Shown piece after piece: positions 7,855-15,010 of a stretch of 31,526 nt of DNA. The DNA comes from Pseudomonadota bacterium. GTDB lineage: Bacteria > Pseudomonadota > Alphaproteobacteria > Rhizobiales > Xanthobacteraceae. Every line of letters begins with the position of its first letter. Position 1 is the stretch's first letter. Under the pieces are notes generated by a model, which did no database searches, had not been told where the DNA came from, and saw only the letters and a program-made list of their open reading frames with translations. The stretch lies in NCBI GenBank assembly GCA_021823875.1, contig JAKAMD010000003.1, forward strand, positions 1 to 31,526, written 5' to 3'. A program made the translations under genes and the position numbers.

Positions 7855-8638
7855 AGCCTCCCTCCTGTTCCTCTTCGCGCGCCGCGACGAGGCGGATGAA
7901 AACGTCGTCCAATGTGGCACCGGGTCCGACCCGCGCTTTCAATTCGGCTGGGGTGCCAACCGCCACGATCCGGCCGCGGTCGATCAATGCGATGCGGTCG
8001 CAGAACTGGTCGACCTCGTTCATCAGATGCGAGGTCACGATCATGGTGCGATGGAACCGGCTCCTGAGTTCGAGCACGCGTTCCCACACGGTATCGCGCG
8101 CAGCCGGGTCGAGACCGACAGTCGGCTCGTCGAGGATGAGAACCTCGGGACGGTGCAGCAGGCTCTGGGCAATTTCCAAGCGCCGGATCATGCCGCCGGA
8201 ATAATGACCGGCAAGATGGTGTGCCGCCTCGGCCAGGCCCATGCGCGCCAGCGCCCGCTCGATGCGTTGCTTGCGTTCCGCGCGCGGCACGCCGTAAAGC
8301 CGGGCCGACAGCAGCATGTTCTCGTAGCCGGTCAATGAGCCGTCGGCGGAGAGCAGTTGCGGCACATAGCCGATGTGGCGGCGGACCTCGGCCGGCTCGT
8401 TGACGATGTCGTGGCCGGCGATGGTGGCCGTGCCCGACGTCGGCGACAGCAGCGTGGTGAGCATGCGGATGAGCGTGCTCTTACCGGCCCCGTTTGGCCC
8501 GATCAGCCCGAAAATCTCGCCGGTCGCGATGCTGAGGCTGACGCGGTCGACGGCGGTTAAATCGCCGAACCGGCGCGTGAGTTCGCTGATCCGAACGGCG
8601 GGTTCGGCGGGCGACGCATTTGAGTTCTGTTCCGACAT
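7808..8638 (-). CDS. ABC transporter ATP-binding protein, DrrA/ABC-2 type
   Basis: This 276-residue ATPase has all nucleotide-binding motifs: Walker A GPNGAGKST near residues 46-54, a Q-loop (YVPQ), signature YSGGMIRRLEIAQSLL, Walker B VLILDEPTVGLDP and the H-loop TSHL. The C-terminal GATLDDVFIRLV element is typical of DrrA-like exporter ATPases. ATG 8638 (MSEQNSNASP) is preferred over an upstream TTG at 8677. The permease gene overlaps its end. The nitroreductase gene ends 58 bp upstream on the same strand, so nitroreductase, ATPase and permease may form one transcript driven by the FixK-type box at 9324-9337. Confidence 0.95.
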   Translation of the reverse strand: MSEQNSNASPAEPAVRISELTRRFGDLTAVDRVSLSIATGEIFGLIGPNGAGKSTLIRMLTTLLSPTSGTATIAGHDIVNEPAEVRRHIGYVPQLLSADGSLTGYENMLLSARLYGVPRAERKQRIERALARMGLAEAAHHLAGHYSGGMIRRLEIAQSLLHRPEVLILDEPTVGLDPAARDTVWERVLELRSRFHRTMIVTSHLMNEVDQFCDRIALIDRGRIVAVGTPAELKARVGPGATLDDVFIRLVAAREEEQEGGYGEVRRARRAIRDHG

Positions 8639-8695
8639 GACCGTGGAATCTCGTGCACCGCAGCAGTACAAAAGCAATGGCCGAAATGGGCTGGC

Positions 8696-9259
8696 TCAGG
8701 AGCCGATCCAGCGCACCTCCGGTTGCTTGCGGGGGACCGGAGACGGCCAGCTTTGCGGATGCCCGACGATGATCGGCGCCACTGGCAGATAGGGCGCCGG
8801 GAGATCCAACGCCATCTTTCCCGGCGCTGTTGCAAGCCAGCCCTGCGCAAAACCGATCCAGCAGGTTCCCAGCCCGACCGCGCGCGCGGCGAGCATCAGA
8901 TTCTGGGCCGCCAGCGAACAGTCGATGACCGACCAGGGGCCTTCCGTGACGCTGGCGATCACGATCAGGACGGGGGCGTGATAGAAGATGTGGAACTTGG
9001 GATCGTCGAGAATTTCCTTGAAGTGATGCGAAAGCAGCCCCGCCGGCGTGGTCTTGAGCATGTGCGCCTTGGCCTCGGCGGAGATCCGGTCGAGCAGTGT
9101 CCGGTCGCGCACGACCGTAAACGACCAAGGCTGTTCGTTGACAGCGCTCGGTGCTTGAACGGCGGCATCAATCAAGTGGCGGATTGTTTGATCGTCGACC
9201 GGGTCGGCGCTAAACGCGCGCACTGCACGGCGGCTGTATATGGCTTCCTTCAGGTCCAT
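8696..9259 (-). CDS. Nitroreductase-family flavoprotein
   Basis: This 187-residue FMN enzyme of the nitroreductase family uses NAD(P)H to reduce nitro groups, quinones or other electron-poor substrates. It starts MDLKEAIYSRRAVRAF, the canonical FMN-phosphate-binding SRRAVR region. PSAVNEQPW at 37-45, the central dimer-forming helices, and VGLGTCWIGF near 128-137, which binds flavin, follow. The start has an AGGAG seven bases upstream. It is divergently transcribed from the PRPP synthetase, and the 194-bp gap between them holds two perfect FixK-type sites, one positioned for each gene. The physiological substrate is unknown. Low-oxygen-induced nitroreductases are also known in the mycobacterial DosR regulon. 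Confidence 0.93.
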   Translation of the reverse strand: MDLKEAIYSRRAVRAFSADPVDDQTIRHLIDAAVQAPSAVNEQPWSFTVVRDRTLLDRISAEAKAHMLKTTPAGLLSHHFKEILDDPKFHIFYHAPVLIVIASVTEGPWSVIDCSLAAQNLMLAARAVGLGTCWIGFAQGWLATAPGKMALDLPAPYLPVAPIIVGHPQSWPSPVPRKQPEVRWIGS

Positions 9260-9323
9260 GTTGCGCTCCTGCGCCAGTCAGCCAGCCCCGTACAGGTTGA
9301 TAGCAGATGCTGCGAAAAACCAT

Positions 9324-9337
9324 TTGAGCAACGTCAA
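9324..9337 (-). promoter_or_regulatory. FixK/FNR-type box and promoter of the nitroreductase gene
   Basis: TTGAGCAACGTCAA fits TTGA-N6-TCAA exactly. On the minus strand, TATCAA (9302-9297, four of six matches to TATAAT) begins after a 21-nt gap, as expected for a class II FNR-type promoter. The box ends 65 bp before the nitroreductase ATG. Confidence 0.65.
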
Positions 9338-9386
9338 CAGAGGCCCAACTTGCCTCTGGTGGGCCCGCGCTCACAGCAGTATCCCT

Positions 9387-9400
9387 TTGATTCTGGTCAA
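9387..9400 (+). promoter_or_regulatory. FixK/FNR-type box upstream of the PRPP synthetase gene
   Basis: TTGATTCTGGTCAA is one base from the FNR consensus TTGAT-N4-ATCAA and fits the FixK form TTGA-N6-TCAA. It lies within a larger dyad CTTTGA-N6-TCAAAG (9385-9402). It ends 54 nt from the ATG at 9454, the same distance as the box before the hydrolase gene at 11587. The -10 hexamer at the expected place (around 9422-9428) is weak. Confidence 0.68.
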
Positions 9401-9453
9401 AGAAAACGTCCGCGTCGTAGGTCAAGCTGCGGCTGAATTCAGAGGGCAATATC

Positions 9454-10434
9454 ATGACACGGCTGTGCCTGTTCGCGCTGGAAGCCAGTCACGAGCTAGG
9501 CGCCGCCATCGCCGCGGCGCTCGGCCAGCCGCTCGCCGCGCATGAGGAGCGTGACTTCGAGGACGGCGAGCACAAGGCGCGCCCGCTCGACGACGTGACC
9601 GGCGCCGACGTCTATGTGGTGCACAGCCTGCATGGCGGCCCGACGCAGAGCGCCAATGACAAGCTGTGCCGGCTGTTGTTCTTCATCGGCGCGCTCAAGG
9701 ACGCCGGCGCGGCGCGCGTCACCGCGGTGACGCCCTATCTCAGCTATGCGCGCAAGGACCGCCGCACCAAGCCGAACGATCCGGTGACCACCCGCTATGT
9801 CGCCGGCCTGTTCGAAAGCGTCGGCACCGATTGTGTGGTCACGCTGGAGGTGCACAATCCGGCTGCGTTCGAGAATGCTTTCCGCTGTCGCACGGTGGCG
9901 CTCACCGGTACGCCGATCTTCGCCGACTACATCAAGTACAAACTCGCCAATGAAAAGCTGTCGGTCATCTCGCCCGATGCCGGCGGCATGAAACGGGCGG
10001 AACTGCTGCGCGAGACTTTGGAGAGCGCGCTCGGCAAGCCGGTCGGCAAGGGCTTGGCCGAGAAATACCGCAGCGCCGGTGTGGTCTCGGGCGATCTGTT
10101 CGTCGGTGAGGTTGCCGGCACCACCGCCTTGATCGTCGACGATCTCATCAGCACCGGCGGCACGCTGTTACGCACGGCGCGCTCTGCGCGGGCGGCCGGC
10201 GCCAAGCGGGTGCTGGCGCTGGTCACACACGGCCTGTTCATGGCGGGATCGGCCGACGTCATTGCCGATCCGGCGCTCGATCAGGTGATTGTCACCGATG
10301 TTGTGCCGCCGTTCCGGCTCGACCATCCGGAAAGGAACAAGAAGCTTACCGTGCTGCCCTCGGCACCGTTGCTCGCGGAAGCGATCAAGCGGCTGCACGA
10401 GGAACGCAGCCTCACCGATCTCATCGTGTTCTGA
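9454..10434 (+). CDS. prs: Ribose-phosphate pyrophosphokinase (PRPP synthetase) paralogue
   Basis: This 326-residue protein is a divergent PRPP synthetase, which makes 5-phosphoribosyl diphosphate from ribose 5-phosphate and ATP. Visible motifs are RDFEDGEHKARP near 33-44 (the family's F-DGE), PYLSYARKDRRTKPNDPVTT at 94-113 (catalytic flexible-loop region) and the PRPP-binding LIVDDLISTGGT at 226-237. The sequence departs from housekeeping Prs, so a second, housekeeping copy elsewhere in the genome is likely (inference). It starts at ATG 9454 with AGAGGG upstream. The gene opens a block containing a phosphoribosyltransferase and nicotinate phosphoribosyltransferase, both PRPP users, so it probably supplies them. 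A FixK-type box precedes it. Its 3' end overlaps the convergent kinase-like gene by 14 bp. Confidence 0.92.
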   Translation: MTRLCLFALEASHELGAAIAAALGQPLAAHEERDFEDGEHKARPLDDVTGADVYVVHSLHGGPTQSANDKLCRLLFFIGALKDAGAARVTAVTPYLSYARKDRRTKPNDPVTTRYVAGLFESVGTDCVVTLEVHNPAAFENAFRCRTVALTGTPIFADYIKYKLANEKLSVISPDAGGMKRAELLRETLESALGKPVGKGLAEKYRSAGVVSGDLFVGEVAGTTALIVDDLISTGGTLLRTARSARAAGAKRVLALVTHGLFMAGSADVIADPALDQVIVTDVVPPFRLDHPERNKKLTVLPSAPLLAEAIKRLHEERSLTDLIVF

Positions 10435-11485
10435 GCCAGCGTTCGAGCTCGCGCGCGCTGCGGTCGGCGAGCGCGAGATAATGCATCGCCAGCCGCGGCC
10501 ATTTCTCCGGCGTGCGCGGATGCGCCTCATAAAGATGCGCGATTGCCAGCCGCGCTCGCAGCGTGGCGCGGTAGCAATGATAGAAGGCAAATAGTGCGTC
10601 CGCCGGTCCGTCGCGCAACAATGTCTTCATGCGCCGGCGCAGCATCTTGCCGACCCAGGCCGCCCCCAGCCGCTCGCATTCGAGACTGAGATAGGCGATC
10701 TCGTCGAACGGATCGACGATGCGCAGGCGCGGATTGAATTCGAGACAGTCGATGATGCGCACGCGGCCGTCGAGCCAGATGTGCTCCGGCCGCAGGTCGC
10801 CATGCCCGTCGACGATGTGGCGATGGCGCAGGCGGGCGGCGATCAGCCCGCCGCAGCTTGCCAGGAAATGGCGCTGGATGCGGTCAATGCGCCACACGAG
10901 GCCAGCCGGTAGGTTGAAGCGGCGGTCCAGCAACACGCGACGGTTATAGTCGAGACTTGCTTTCAGGTCGGCGAGATGTACCGCCGGCGGCAGGAACGTC
11001 GGCGCCGCCCCACGATAGAAACGCGCGAGCACCTGGACCAGGCGCTCGACCTGATGCGGCCGCAATTGTCCGGCGCCGATGAGATGGTCGAGCATCAGCC
11101 GCTCGTCCAGCCGCTTCATGCACACCAGCCAGTCGACCGGCCGCCCCGCGCCACCCAACGCCAGCCCGTGGCCGCTATCCACCAGCGGCACGACGTCGAG
11201 ATAGATATCGGGCGCCAGCCGGCGGTTGAGCCTGAGTTCGGCGCGGCAGGCGCGCTCACGCCGGCCGAGGGTGGAGAAGTCGAGATAGGGAAAGCGCACC
11301 GGCTTCTTGAGCTTGTAGACGCGCTCGCCAGCCAGGAAGACCCAGGACATATGGGTTTCGCGCCGGGCGATCTCGGCCGGCGCCGACCGGTAGCTCGCCG
11401 GGTCGCTCAGAAACGCCAGCTTGGCGTCGAGCCCAAGCTCGGCGCCCTCCTCCGCAATCCGGTATAGCGGCCGCGGCTCGTTCAT
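10421..11485 (-). CDS. Aminoglycoside phosphotransferase-like small-molecule kinase (COG2187-type domain)
   Basis: This 354-residue protein has a protein-kinase-like APH fold. The features are a nucleotide-binding lysine region YKLKKPVRFPYLDF (57-70), the catalytic loop DGHGDLRPEHIWL (226-238) and the metal-binding IIDCLEFNPRLRIVDPFDEIAYL (244-266), which is characteristic of COG2187 proteins. As I recall, many members carry an additional C-terminal P-loop kinase domain; none is visible here, since the protein ends soon after the APH domain. The substrate is unknown. ATG 11485 has no Shine-Dalgarno sequence. A -10-like TAAATT (11498-11493) and a perfect FixK-type box (11520-11533) are placed so that transcription would begin at or within a base of the ATG, suggesting a leaderless mRNA. 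The frame upstream of 11485 is open but would swallow that box. Confidence 0.85.
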   Translation of the reverse strand: MNEPRPLYRIAEEGAELGLDAKLAFLSDPASYRSAPAEIARRETHMSWVFLAGERVYKLKKPVRFPYLDFSTLGRRERACRAELRLNRRLAPDIYLDVVPLVDSGHGLALGGAGRPVDWLVCMKRLDERLMLDHLIGAGQLRPHQVERLVQVLARFYRGAAPTFLPPAVHLADLKASLDYNRRVLLDRRFNLPAGLVWRIDRIQRHFLASCGGLIAARLRHRHIVDGHGDLRPEHIWLDGRVRIIDCLEFNPRLRIVDPFDEIAYLSLECERLGAAWVGKMLRRRMKTLLRDGPADALFAFYHCYRATLRARLAIAHLYEAHPRTPEKWPRLAMHYLALADRSARELERWLRTR

Positions 11486-11519
11486 GCGATGAAATTTACC
11501 GGGCCGGCCGACCCGGCCG

Positions 11520-11533
11520 TTGATACGTGTCAA
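11520..11533. promoter_or_regulatory. FixK/FNR-type box between the divergent kinase and hydrolase genes
   Basis: TTGATACGTGTCAA is a perfect TTGA-N6-TCAA dyad. Rightward, CATAGT (11555-11560) begins after a 21-nt gap. Leftward, TAAATT (11498-11493) also begins after a 21-nt gap. One box could therefore activate both divergent promoters. It is 54 nt from the hydrolase ATG and 35 nt from the kinase ATG. Confidence 0.7.
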
Positions 11534-11586
11534 ACCGCCCGGCCGTAGCCCTGCCATAGTCGCAGCATTCGCGGAGGGCGGCTTCC

Positions 11587-12252
11587 ATGGCATCCGCAAT
11601 CGCCGTTCGCCGACCCAAGGCCGTCGGTGTGACGATCGGGCCGCTTCGCCTGGCCGGCGATCTGCATATACCGGCAGACGCCGCCGTGCTCATCGTATTT
11701 GCCCATGGCAGCGGTTCCAGCCGGCTCAGCCCGCGCAACCGGGCCGTGGCCGAGGCGCTGAACCGGCGCGGCATGGCCACCCTTCTATTTGACCTGCTCA
11801 CCCCGGACGAAGAGGGCAACCGCGCCAACGTGTTCGACATCCCGCTGCTGGCGGAACGCCTGGTGGCGGTGGTGCAATGGATCGACCAGCAAGCCGAACT
11901 GGCGGACCTGCGGCTTGGCCTGTTCGGGGCGAGCACCGGCGCCGCAGCAGCGCTGGTCGCCGCCGCACGGCTGAAGACCCGCATCGGCGCCGTGGTCTCG
12001 CGCGGCGGCCGTCCCGATCTCGCTGCCAGCGCGCTCAGCCAGGTGACGGCGCCCACGCTGCTGATCGTCGGCGGCTTCGACGACGTGGTGATCGAGCTCA
12101 ACCAGCAGGCCCATGCGCGGCTGCGCGCCGAGAAGGCGCTGGAGATCGTGCCGGGCGCGACGCATCTTTTCCCCGAGCCGGGTGCGCTCGAACGCGTCAT
12201 CGCGCTCGCCGGCGACTGGTTCGAAACGCATCTCGTCGCGCGCCAGGGCTAG
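11587..12252 (+). CDS. Alpha/beta hydrolase, dienelactone hydrolase-like
   Basis: This 221-residue protein is a small alpha/beta hydrolase. The nucleophile is S116 in GASTGA (114-119), the acid is D165 or D166 in VGGFDD, and the histidine is H193 in GATHLF. FAHGSGSS at 38-45 forms the oxyanion region. The start has GGAGGG eight bases upstream. The phosphoribosyltransferase gene begins nine bases after the stop, with its AGGAGG abutting the TAG. Proteins in which this kind of hydrolase and a COG1926 phosphoribosyltransferase are fused are known in mycobacteria (Rv0571c type), so the two products probably act together. The substrate is unknown. A FixK-type box and a -10 CATAGT precede the gene. 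Confidence 0.88.
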   Translation: MASAIAVRRPKAVGVTIGPLRLAGDLHIPADAAVLIVFAHGSGSSRLSPRNRAVAEALNRRGMATLLFDLLTPDEEGNRANVFDIPLLAERLVAVVQWIDQQAELADLRLGLFGASTGAAAALVAAARLKTRIGAVVSRGGRPDLAASALSQVTAPTLLIVGGFDDVVIELNQQAHARLRAEKALEIVPGATHLFPEPGALERVIALAGDWFETHLVARQG

Positions 12253-12261
12253 GAGGCGCTC

Positions 12262-12930
12262 ATGCCGTTCAACAATCGCGTCGAAGCCGGCCGCCAGCTC
12301 GCCAAGGCGCTCGCCTCCTACAAGACGCAAAAGCCGGTGGTGCTGGCGCTGCCGCGCGGCGGCGTGCCGGTCGCCGCCGAAGTTGCCAAGGCGCTCGATG
12401 CGCCGCTCGATTTGGTGCTGGTGCGCAAGATCGGCGTGCCCTATCAGCCGGAACTGGCGATGGGCGCCGTGGTCGACGGCAGCAAGCCGGTGGTGGTGCG
12501 CAACGAGCACATCATCGAACTGGCCGGCGTCAGCGAAGCGGACTTCAACGCCATCCGCGACCAGGAACTCGCCGAGATCGAGCGCCGGCGCAAACTCTAC
12601 GTCGGCGACCGGCCGCATCCCGAGATCAAGGACCACACCGCGATCGTCGTCGACGACGGCATCGCCACCGGCGCCACCACGCGCGCCGCCTTGCGCGCCA
12701 TCCGCACCCGTGAACCACGCAAGCTGGTGCTGGCGGTGCCGGTCGCGCCAACGCAAACCCTCGAAGAGCTCAAGAGCGAAGCCGATACCATCGTCTGCCT
12801 GGAGGATCACGAGGACTTCGGCGCCATCGGTTTCTTCTATTACGATTTCCGGCAGATTTCCGATGCGGAAGTGATCGATCTCCTGGCGCAAGCCAAGGCG
12901 ACAACGCCTGCAAGCATGCCTGGCGCGTGA
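12262..12930 (+). CDS. Predicted phosphoribosyltransferase (COG1926 type)
   Basis: This 222-residue protein is a type I phosphoribosyltransferase. The PRPP-binding loop IVVDDGIATGATT is at about residues 128-140. An N-terminal ALPRGGVPVAAEVA (34-47) matches the pyrophosphate-binding loop, and LVRKIGVPYQPELAMGAV follows, a hallmark of this subfamily. The base or other acceptor has not been established for the family to my knowledge. It follows the hydrolase by nine bases with an AGGAGG Shine-Dalgarno and precedes pncB by 27 bases, so these four rightward genes (hydrolase, phosphoribosyltransferase, pncB, pncA) form one operon. Context suggests a role in nucleotide or NAD recycling under low oxygen (inference). 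Confidence 0.92.
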   Translation: MPFNNRVEAGRQLAKALASYKTQKPVVLALPRGGVPVAAEVAKALDAPLDLVLVRKIGVPYQPELAMGAVVDGSKPVVVRNEHIIELAGVSEADFNAIRDQELAEIERRRKLYVGDRPHPEIKDHTAIVVDDGIATGATTRAALRAIRTREPRKLVLAVPVAPTQTLEELKSEADTIVCLEDHEDFGAIGFFYYDFRQISDAEVIDLLAQAKATTPASMPGA

Positions 12931-12957
12931 GCCGCATCGAAAAGAACGAATGGCATC

Positions 12958-14313
12958 ATGAATCCGCTCACCAGTCCGCTGCTCACCGACCTCTATCAAC
13001 TCAATATGATCCAGGCCTATCTGGAGCATGGCGATACCGAGACTGCGGTGTTCGAGTTCTTCGTGCGCAAGCTGCCGGCGCGGCGCGGATTCCTGATGGC
13101 GGCCGGGCTCGAACAGGCCCTCGAATTCTTGGAACACTTCCGCTTCACCGACGAGGAGATCGATTGGCTGGCCGGCACGGAGCGCTTCAATCAGGACCTG
13201 CTCGACGAACTCGCCGACTTCCGCTTCACCGGCGACGTGCACGCCATGCCGGAAGGCCGCATCTTCTTCACCAATGAACCGATCCTGCGCGTGACCGCGC
13301 CGCTGCCGCAGGCGCAACTGATGGAAACCCGGCTGATCAATCTATTGCATTTCCAGTCGCTGATCGCGTCAAAGGCCGCGCGCATGGTGCTGGCCGCGCC
13401 CGGCAAGCTCTTGGTCGATTTCGGCCTGCGGCGCGCCCATGGCGCCGAAGCGGGGCTGCTGGCCGCGCGCGCGAGCTACATCGCCGGCTTCGCCGGCACC
13501 GCCACCATGCTGGCCGAGCACGATTTCGGCATTCCGATCTATGGCACGATGGCGCATTCCTTCGTGCAGGCCTATGACAGCGAAACCGCCGCCTTCGAAT
13601 CCTTCGCGCGCGCGCGGCCCAACAACCTCACTCTGCTGATCGACACTTACGACACCGAAGCCGGCGCCAGGCGCGCGGTCGCGCTGGCACCGGAGCTGGC
13701 CACGCGCGGCATCAAGGTGCGCGCCGTGCGGCTCGACAGCGGCGACATGATCGCGCTGTCTAAAGCCGTGCGCCGCATCCTCGACGACGGCGGTCTCCCC
13801 GACGTCGCCATTTTCGCCAGCGGCGGGCTCGACGAGGACAATATGCGCGAGATGCTCGCGGCCGGCGCACCGATCGCCGGCTTCGGCATCGGCACCAGCC
13901 TCACCACCTCCACCGATGTGGCGGCGCTCGATTGCGCCTACAAACTACAGGAATATGCCGGGATCGCGCGGCGCAAGCGTTCGACCGGCAAGGCAACCTG
14001 GCCGGGGCGCAAGCAGGTCTGGCGCCGCTACGGCGCCGACGGGCACATGGCCGGTGATATCTTGTCGCTCGACAGCGACCACCAGGCCGGCGAACCGCTG
14101 ATCGAACAGGTGATGAAGGACGGCCGCCACATCAAGCCGAGCCCGAGCCTCGCCGATGTCCGCGCGCTCGCCGCGCACGATCTCGAACGTCTGCCGCAGC
14201 CCTTGCGCGATCTTGATCCGCAGGCCCATTATCACGTCGAGGTGGCTGATGCGCTCAAGCATCTCGCCGCCAAAGTCGACGAACGGATAGCACAGAGCGA
14301 GGGCGTGGCATGA
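12958..14313 (+). CDS. pncB: Nicotinate phosphoribosyltransferase
   Basis: This 451-residue protein converts nicotinate and PRPP, with ATP hydrolysis, to nicotinate mononucleotide, the committing step of the Preiss-Handler NAD salvage route. Motifs are LLTDLYQLNM at the N-terminus, YGTMAHSFVQAY near residue 200 (the conserved His that is phosphorylated during catalysis), LTLLIDTYDTEAG, RAVRLDSGD and GFGIGTSL near 304-311. The sequence looks closer to the Gram-positive/actinobacterial type than to the enterobacterial enzyme (my reading, unaligned). The nicotinamidase gene overlaps its end by four bases (ATGA). M. tuberculosis pncB2 lies next to a hydrolase/phosphoribosyltransferase gene in a DosR-regulated locus, a similar arrangement. 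Confidence 0.96.
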   Translation: MNPLTSPLLTDLYQLNMIQAYLEHGDTETAVFEFFVRKLPARRGFLMAAGLEQALEFLEHFRFTDEEIDWLAGTERFNQDLLDELADFRFTGDVHAMPEGRIFFTNEPILRVTAPLPQAQLMETRLINLLHFQSLIASKAARMVLAAPGKLLVDFGLRRAHGAEAGLLAARASYIAGFAGTATMLAEHDFGIPIYGTMAHSFVQAYDSETAAFESFARARPNNLTLLIDTYDTEAGARRAVALAPELATRGIKVRAVRLDSGDMIALSKAVRRILDDGGLPDVAIFASGGLDEDNMREMLAAGAPIAGFGIGTSLTTSTDVAALDCAYKLQEYAGIARRKRSTGKATWPGRKQVWRRYGADGHMAGDILSLDSDHQAGEPLIEQVMKDGRHIKPSPSLADVRALAAHDLERLPQPLRDLDPQAHYHVEVADALKHLAAKVDERIAQSEGVA

Positions 14314-14957
14314 GTGAGCGCTTCACCATCGGCGAGCGCGATGTGCTGCTGGTGGTCGATATCCAGAACGATTTCTGTCCCGGCGGCGGTCTCGGCGTGC
14401 CCAAGGGCGACGAGGTCGTGCCGATGGCCAACCGTCTGGCCAAGAAATTCGCCCATGTCGTGCTGACACAGGACTGGCACCCGCGCGGACATCTCTCCTT
14501 TGCATCCTCCAATCCGGGCACGCAGCCGTTCCAAACCATCGAGGTGGCCTACGGTCCGCAGGTGATGTGGCCGGACCATTGCATCCAAGGCACGCGCGGC
14601 GCCGAGTTCCGCGCCGATCTCGACATCCCGCATGCCGAACTGGTGCTGCGCAAGGGCTATCACCGCGCGATCGATTCTTACTCCGCCTTCTACGAGAACG
14701 ACCGCACCACCCACACCGGCCTCGCCGGCTATCTGCGCGAGCGCGGCTTCGAGCGGGTGTTCATGGCCGGCCTCGCCTTCGATTTTTGCGTCCGCTATTC
14801 GGCGGAAGACGCCCACCGCGAACGCTTCAATGTCATGGTCATCGAGGATGCCTGCCGCGCCATCGATCTCGAAGGGTCCGCGGCGGCGACGCGCGAGCTG
14901 TTCAAGACGCTCGGCATCGGCTGCGTAATGGCCGACGCCGTCGGTTATCGTGAATAA
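14310..14957 (+). CDS. pncA: Nicotinamidase
   Basis: This 215-residue isochorismatase-fold hydrolase deamidates nicotinamide to nicotinate. The catalytic triad is visible as D17 (VVDIQNDFCPGG), K115 (LRKGYH) and C160 (AFDFCVRYSA). Metal ligands are D55 and H57 (TQDWHPRGH) and H90 (WPDHCIQG). It is translationally coupled to pncB by a four-base overlap. Together they take nicotinamide to nicotinate mononucleotide, with PRPP likely from the paralogue at 9454. No intrinsic terminator is evident after it; the next gene begins 53 bp later but codes for an unrelated secreted protein. Confidence 0.97.
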   Translation: MSERFTIGERDVLLVVDIQNDFCPGGGLGVPKGDEVVPMANRLAKKFAHVVLTQDWHPRGHLSFASSNPGTQPFQTIEVAYGPQVMWPDHCIQGTRGAEFRADLDIPHAELVLRKGYHRAIDSYSAFYENDRTTHTGLAGYLRERGFERVFMAGLAFDFCVRYSAEDAHRERFNVMVIEDACRAIDLEGSAAATRELFKTLGIGCVMADAVGYRE

Positions 14958-14969
14958 GAAACTACAGAT

Positions 14970-14981
14970 TGAAGCTTCAAG
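14970..14981. promoter_or_regulatory. Perfect 12-bp palindrome before the Kazal-type gene
   Basis: TTGAAGCTTCAA lies 30 bp upstream of the ATG at 15011 and 13 bp after the pncA stop. It resembles the FixK half-sites but has a four-base centre instead of six, so it should not bind the same protein. It may be an operator or chance. Confidence 0.3.
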
Positions 14982-15010
14982 GCCCAACTGCCAAACAGGG
15001 TTCGGACGAA

